64,000 nt of DNA from Paraphysomonas bandaiensis (taxonomy: Eukaryota > Chrysophyceae): the NCBI GenBank assembly GCA_965644295.1, contig CBFFRP010000297.1, forward strand, positions 496,001 to 560,000, in the 5' to 3' direction. The notes under the pieces were generated by a model. It had not been told where the DNA came from. It saw only the letters and a program-made list of their open reading frames with translations, and searched no databases. Every line of letters begins with the position of its first letter. Within the stretch, counting starts at the first letter, position 1. The position numbers were made by a program, and so were the translations under genes. Shown piece by piece: positions 57,652-64,000 of the stretch.

Positions 57652-60600
57652 TTAATCATTCATTGCATCTTTGACGAGTAGTTTGAGACGACGTTCAATG
57701 GATTGTGTATCCTCATCACTTGCCTCGAAAGATTTGTATACACTAGTGTTTTGTGCTTCTTGAACCGGGGCAACTGAACTAGCACGAGATAACTTTGTAG
57801 TGCGAGAGTCGGATGCAAAAGCTTCACGAGAACTCGCACCTTGTACGCTATCAGAGGACGACGCGCCATCTCCAGACAACTCAGTCATTATACTTTGTAG
57901 CTCATTGAACGATATTCTTTGACTTGAATCGTCATCCACGTCTGCACCGCTTTTGGCACCAGAAAAACTAACATCGTGTTCCGGATCAGCAGATTGTCGT
58001 AGCAAGGCTTTAAGTCTTGTACTCTCGTCAATAACTCTTTTAATTTCTGATTGGTAGTCAGCTTCTTGCTTAGCAAAGTGTTTTCTTAACTCTTTGAACT
58101 TTTCTTCAGACTGTTCCAGCTGTTTATGTAATAACCTACAAAAACGTAAGAATATACAAATAGATCAAATCTTTACACACCGAATGTGTTTCTCAAGATC
58201 GTTTCGCTTCGATGCAGATATTTCTTTGAAAGCAAGAAGTTCAACACGTAATTTTTCTAGAGATTCCTTTTGACTTTTTATCATTGCATCCTTACGGGAA
58301 ATCGTCAAGCGCAAAACATCGCTTTTGTCAACAACTTGCTTCAATTTATCATTTTCATCAGAAAGCTTTCTGATCTCTCTTTCCATTTCACAAACTTTAT
58401 CACGAAACGCATTTAGTCTTGCACGGGCCCTTCCTCTTTCTAATTCGGATGCCTTCAGCCTGTCAAAAATATCACTAGTATTCACACTTATTCGCATGGT
58501 ACCTCTTTCGGAGTTCTGGCGCCGTAAGGGATGTAATATCGCCGCCATCATCCTCTCTAACATGTTGTGAAGCCAAGGAATTACGCAATGTTGCTTCTAA
58601 TTCAGAGTTTTTGTTCTTCAAGTCTTTGATGATAGCTTCTTTTGAGCCGAGTGCCCGAGTAGCCCTACAAAATATAAAATACTTATAAAATACAGCTAAA
58701 CTCTATATACCGTTTCAATTTGTCCTCGCACTCCAAAAACTCGTTTTTCCACCGCTCCAATGCTTCCGCATCAGCTGCTCTGCTTGACCTTAGTAATAGA
58801 TATCGTTAGAAAATATTTACATCCCACTATACTCTACCGTAATGATGCAATTAATTTCGATTTACGTGAATTTTCATCCCGCAGGGACGACACCTATTCA
58901 AAGTTAGTGCATTGCTACACCACTCTACTCCAAACCTGCTCCTTTAGCCCAGACGCAGTGGACTTCAGTTCTTCAGACTCAGCTTTCACTGACTTCTCTG
59001 ACTCTGCATCAGGTGTCACATGAATAAATACAACGGTTTATAGTAGCATACCTATAAGTGATGCATTTTTCGCTCGTAAGCCGTCAAGCTCTTGAGTATA
59101 CAACTTTCTGACGGACTGGTCACGCTTGGATGCTAATACAGTCATGTGAACTACGCATCGAAAACAAAAGTGATTGCCTTACAGTCAACATTTTTGCCGT
59201 CAAGCACCACCGTAGGCGTTGTCATAGTCATTTTATGGGCCCCGTCGTGTTTATCTAAAAGGCGTTGCAACTCAAAAACCTGTAGAGCGAGGTACAAGTG
59301 ATAAAAGATAGCATGTTTGAGTAAGAAACCTCTTTCTCGGTAGCTTGCAATCTCGCCTCCAATAGTTCTTCACGGAGAGGTAGAGCTTTTTGAGTATTTC
59401 TAGTGAGTATATTGGGTGTCAGTGCTTCAGAAGACACAGCAGCCCCAACACCACGGAAGGCATCATTTATTGCTTGAAGCTGGGCTTTCTTTATGCGATA
59501 CTCTTGTGATAATTTATAGACAAGCGTTTGTGCCTCATCCAGAGTAACATTTTCTCCTAGAGGGTGAAGATTCGATGCATTCTTCTCTTCCTCCATCGCT
59601 CGCATTTCATTTTCAAGTGCGGCAACAATGACTTGCTGGGCATTGCGATACTTTTCAAAGTCACCCCACACTCGCTGTAATTCTTCAGCATGCAATTTCT
59701 CTTTTCGTGCAAGTTCTGTTCTATACTTATCAATCTCATCCCCAGAATGATCTAATAAATATACATTACGAAGTCAGTAATCTGATTCGAAAGCACATCA
59801 CCTAATAACTCCTGCAGGCGTAATATTCCGTCTTGCACACTCTCAGAATTGTAAGGCCTAGGACCCTCACTTGCAGTGGCTCTCGAAGCCGGTGATTCAG
59901 ATTGGATTATTTCTTCAAGGCGAATAATTTGGTCACGGGCTGCCTGAGTCTGCTCGTCAAGTGCATCCTGGGCATTCTTTAGTGCTTCCTCGTATCGACT
60001 TTTAATAATCGCAAGTCTTTCGTCAGTTCCTGACATCGCAAGCTTTTGCAATTCAGTCCTACATTCGTCGAGGCTCCTCTGAAGCTTATACTGCTCGTCG
60101 CCCCATACCTGGCGTTGTTTAGCTGTTTCTTCGTCCAAGATACATACTCTATCACGAAGGTCTTGCAATATTTCAATATAGAAAGGGGGGATGGAATCGT
60201 CGGCACTTAAAGTATGTTCAAGGTTCTCAACACGAGTAAGAACTTCTTTCAACTTTCCGGTAACATCTCTATCCGAAGATACTGAAGAATGAAAAGCATC
60301 GTTCACATCCGAAGTTGGAGGTTTCTCCAAATGATTCTTGTAAGCCATGCTTAAACGTGTAGCAATAACCGCTGCTTTTCTAATCAACATCAAGGACTCG
60401 ACAGTGCAATTGGTTGACGGAAGTTTACGCATATGGTGCACTGCGGACGGAAGTATATCATTCAGTTCGTCTAACATTACCGAAATTGATGGCCAAAAAA
60501 CAGGATCTTCGTGTTTAACCTAAATACATTAAAGTTTAGCATATCACACAAAATAAAAAAGTACATACTTGCTCTAGTGGAGACGCCGTGTCCTTTCGTA

Positions 60601-63600
60601 TGCGTTTAGATCCTTTTACATCATCAGCGGAAGAACTGGATGACGACACTGTGCTATCATCAGTGGCAAGTTGAGTATAATCAGTTGTTCGGTTCACAGT
60701 ATCTGAGCATATACTGTTGAAAGTCCTTGAGACATCAAATGCCTGGTTTTCAGAGGAGAGTGCCAAAGATGAACCCGAAGAATTCCCCATCAGACCAGCA
60801 GACGCAACTATGACTTCTTTTTCGGTGTCCAAATGCCTTCTAAAAGCGCTTCTTTGGGTTTCTAGGAGCTGTTCTAACTCTCGTATCTGGTTCAGCGCAT
60901 AGTTATAGCGCGTTCTTTCGATATTTAGCTCTCTACGTAAAGCAGCCTCATTTGAGCTTGACATCACTCCTTCCATATCACACAGTGAATCGGATGCAAC
61001 ATGATTGCTACTGGTACCGGCATCGCCGTTTCGCCCTGGTTGACTATCAGAAGTACCTTCGTCATCATGCCCGAAATGTTTGTCATTATCGTCGACTTTG
61101 ACATTGCTGACTTGATCTCTATCACTCGTCTTGGTGTCGACATCGCAGTCTAAATGATCGGCATTACTGCCCTTGTTATCGTAACCGACATCTAATGGCT
61201 CGCCATTAACATGTTCGTCGTTGGTCCCATGCGACTGGTGGCTAGAAGAAGAGCAACTTCTTCCATCAATGCTGTTGCACATTGACCCTTCACCAGCACT
61301 ATCAATTCCAGCATTCCACTCTACTTCCATGTTCTCCTTGCCAATCATTGCAGTAGTCATGCATTTCTCACGTCCAGTTTGCCATTCATCTGTCTGTACA
61401 CTAACAGAGAGACTATCACTACAAGGGACCTCCTTTTCCTGGAGGGCCATTTGCTCGGCTTCCTTAAAAGTATCGGCAATTCGAGACAATTCGTCAGTTA
61501 GATATTTCTTTTCCATTTCATAAGTTTCTCTTAAGTCTCTCAGCTCTTGGACGTGTTTATCTTCTATGTCATTCCTCATACGATTTAGCTGAAGAGTGGC
61601 CCGATTTTTCAAGTCTTCTTCGTGCTTGCGAAGCTCCCTACAAAGTGACTTCATATTCGCCTCGCGCGATTGCGCCAAATCACACTCGCTACGCAAAACC
61701 GCAATTTGTTCTTCCAGCTTGAAACACTTTTCACGAAAGTCTGCAACTTCAGAGCATGAATTCTCGTGATGTTCACCTGCGCTTTGCGATAGCTTTTTCT
61801 TTTCATTGAAATCATCACAAGTGTTTCCACCTGATGAGTCGTCAGTATTCCATCTGGAAATTACTCCAGATAGTTCAGTGATCCGCTCTCTCAGTGTAAA
61901 ATTTTTCTCTTTGAGAAAGTGAATTTGGTTTTCCATCTTACATTTACATACAACGCTTAGTCGAATAAACCATAAAACAGCCATCATTACCGATTTCCTC
62001 GACGAATTCGCGGTACAAAGCGCTTGAGCAAGCGCATAAGTTTTCTCTATGCCTAATCTATGCAAACCTTCACCGCCGCGATCTCTGTACTTATCATCAC
62101 CAGTAATGCCAAGAGCGTAGAGAGCATCTTCTGCTCCATATGCTCCAACATCATCCTCTGAATACGGAAGTCCAGAAATTAATCGAGGTAGTTCAACCTA
62201 TAAATGGCACAGTAAGTGAAGCAAAATAAGTAAAATGCCACTAACTTGAAACCATTTGTGAAGGGAACGCTCAGAATCCTTTATCTTTTCGTCGATATAA
62301 CCGAATGCATCCTCACGCCCTTTGGTCACAGAATCGCCATTACTTTCCAAATATGCAATATCAGCCTATTGAAAGAATCAGAAAGGTATATTAAGTATAC
62401 CATTCTACCTTCAGCTTTCTGTTACTTGCTTCAAGTAGCTCTATCTTAGTTTCTAGTTCACGAACACGTGATCGCTCCGCAAGCAGTGAGCTGGTAGTTG
62501 TTCTAACTTTTTCGATTGCATCAGCCGCCGTATTTCGACATATTGTCAACAGATTGCCCTCCAACTCAAACTGGTGTGCAGATTCCAGTGCGATCACTCT
62601 CTCACTTGATTCGGCACGATTTTTATACCTGGAAAGAACATAAACTCAGCGTTTTATATGTACGAAGCATGTATCACCTGTACAACTGAGTCACAGCGCT
62701 CTCCAATCTACATGACGTGGCACGTAAGCGTCGTTCTAAATCTCGACTACTAGACTGACTCTTAATCACTGACAACTCAGCATTATTAGCACGTTCATGG
62801 GCTTCCACAACTAAATCAGTGATTCTTTGTAAAAACTTCTGTTCTGCTTTGGAAATAGGACCAGTGGCAGCGCGAGGATAGAACCCCACTTGATCCCGCC
62901 ACTGCACTAGCATGGTGACTACTAGGTTTCGAACACTCTCAACTTCGCTTTCGTTATTTGGATGAGTGGCAAAATTATCGCCATTAGCTTCGGAATCACT
63001 TACAGTTTGGAGTGCTTCATTCGCAGAAGGAAGTACTGTGTCACTAAACCACTGCTGAAAGGCTTCGCGATCTGATAGCTCGGATTGTTTCGTTAATTCT
63101 TCACATTTAACACGCTGCTGCTGACAGAGATACTCTTTCTCGCGGAGAGCATGCTTCAAGTCCTCGATCTTCGATTCAAAGGTAGACCGCTGATCTAATA
63201 ATAGCTTCTCCCCACTTAAGATTCATCAATAAGACAATACATGGCCTCAATGCATTAAAACTACCTTGAAGCCTTATCCACCGAAATGGCATAATTCACT
63301 TTGAGCTGATTGTTAGCACTTTCAAGTCTCTTGACACTCAGAAGAAGTTTATTTATTCGCTTTTGATAGTTTATACAATTGGTCTCCAATTGGCGAGTTC
63401 GTCGTTCTGCCATCGCAGTTGATGCGAGCTGAAAAAGAGTCATGGCAAAGAGAAACCGAAACAAAATATATCTACCTGTGCTGTGGAGTCAGCAGATAAT
63501 TCTACAATGCGTTTTACTAATGCTTGAACTTCCCACGAGCCCGCAGAAGTAATCGGAGGAACTGGCGCAGCAATCAGGTCCGACAAATTTTCAAAAGCAG

Positions 63601-64000
63601 GACGATCCACGCTCGATTCGCGATCTAATAAGTTCTTCACAGTGGCGGTGTCCTTTGAGCCACCAAGCTGAAGCGTCTCCAAAGTTTCCATTAATATTTT
63701 CAACTGACATACATGCTTAATATGGATACATTTAATTTAAACTCACCAACCTGCGAAGTACGTTCCCGCACTAAATACTTCAACTCTTTGCACCCACCAC
63801 AGGAATTCTCTACTTTATCACGTCTTCCATTCGAACGTCTGTCCGCTAAGCAGTCACTCCCAACGGAATCACAAGAGCTGGCACTGTCATCAGTATTATC
63901 AGGATCATCGGAAGTCAAGTATGTATCTGCTGCAGGTTGTGCGCTATTTAGTGCAAAGCGTCTAGCACATGATGCACAAATATGAATATTGCCTAATGTA
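57652..64000 (-). CDS. Giant coiled-coil protein, more than 1,850 aa (5' end beyond window)
   Basis: Eighteen exons are visible: 63751->64000, 63476-63703, 63265-63428, 62678-63214, 62409-62628, 62246-62365, 61991-62197, 60569-61936, 59802-60519, 59330-59751, 59183-59279, 59052-59132, 58936-59003, 58838-58893, 58711-58788, 58503-58664, 58181-58474 and 57652-58135. All were checked for phase. Near the visible N-terminus two C-x-x-C pairs (IHICASCARRF and CGGCKELKYL, about 60 residues apart) suggest a zinc-binding fold. The rest is mostly heptad-rich coiled coil with acidic low-complexity inserts, plus one globular patch (LPRLISGLPYSEDDVGAYGA). Length and style suggest a centrosomal, basal-body or Golgi tether. 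CEP290 is a candidate only; no diagnostic motif was confirmed. Confidence 0.75.

Overview
The window is nuclear DNA of a single-celled, flagellated eukaryote. Genes are split by short GT-AG introns (mostly 28-60 nt, a few near 25 nt, one of 157 nt), lie on both strands and are separated by AT-rich spacers full of microsatellites and transposon remains. A stramenopile-like protist fits best, by inference: the secreted EGF-like protein and the ankyrin repeats ending in PPCPW are styles common in stramenopile and algal genomes. A dynein-arm assembly factor, a divergent tubulin, an IQ/LRR protein and a giant coiled-coil protein point to a cilium or centriole. No rRNA or convincing tRNA gene was found, and nothing looks bacterial.

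Layout. 1-2165 (-): secreted EGF-like protein with a beta-strand repeat tail, running off the left edge. 2773-7978 (+): LRR/IQ/EF-hand-like protein of about 1,550 residues. 9800-11526 (-): VPS45, with a 270-bp CATA microsatellite upstream. 13279-16292: element with terminal inverted repeats holding a 31-bp minisatellite. 17454-18614 (+): membrane-anchored GST-like protein. 20468-21316 (-): CTDNEP1/FCP1-like phosphatase. 21812-22248 (+): small protein resembling PPP1R14/CPI-17 inhibitors of protein phosphatase 1. 22819-28426: three tandem copies of a 1.84-kb unit. 28812-29700 (-): EF-hand/coiled-coil protein. 31506-32606 (-) and 33007-34382 (+): divergent tubulin-like protein and DNAAF1, head to head across 400 bp. 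34710-36035 (-): protein of unknown function. 36673-37428 (+): MANF. 38143-39919: foldback element. 40782-45791 (-): ISWI ATPase with an HMG box at each end. 46323-48143: pogo/Tigger-like transposon. 48364-49752 (+): ankyrin protein. 51522-52305: hAT remnant with a perfect 8-bp target duplication. 52701-53494 (-): cysteine-rich protein. 54333-56140 (-): CCDC47. 57652-64000 (-): giant coiled-coil protein, 5' end off the window.

The genes do not form one pathway, but themes recur. Cilium/centriole: DNAAF1, the tubulin, probably the IQ/LRR and coiled-coil proteins. ER and secretory system: VPS45, MANF, CCDC47, the CTDNEP1-like phosphatase. Chromatin: ISWI-HMG. Phosphatase control: the PP1-inhibitor-like protein and the FCP1-type phosphatase are neighbours, probably by chance. 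Most exon joins were checked by reading-frame phase and protein family patterns; no transcripts or database searches were available.
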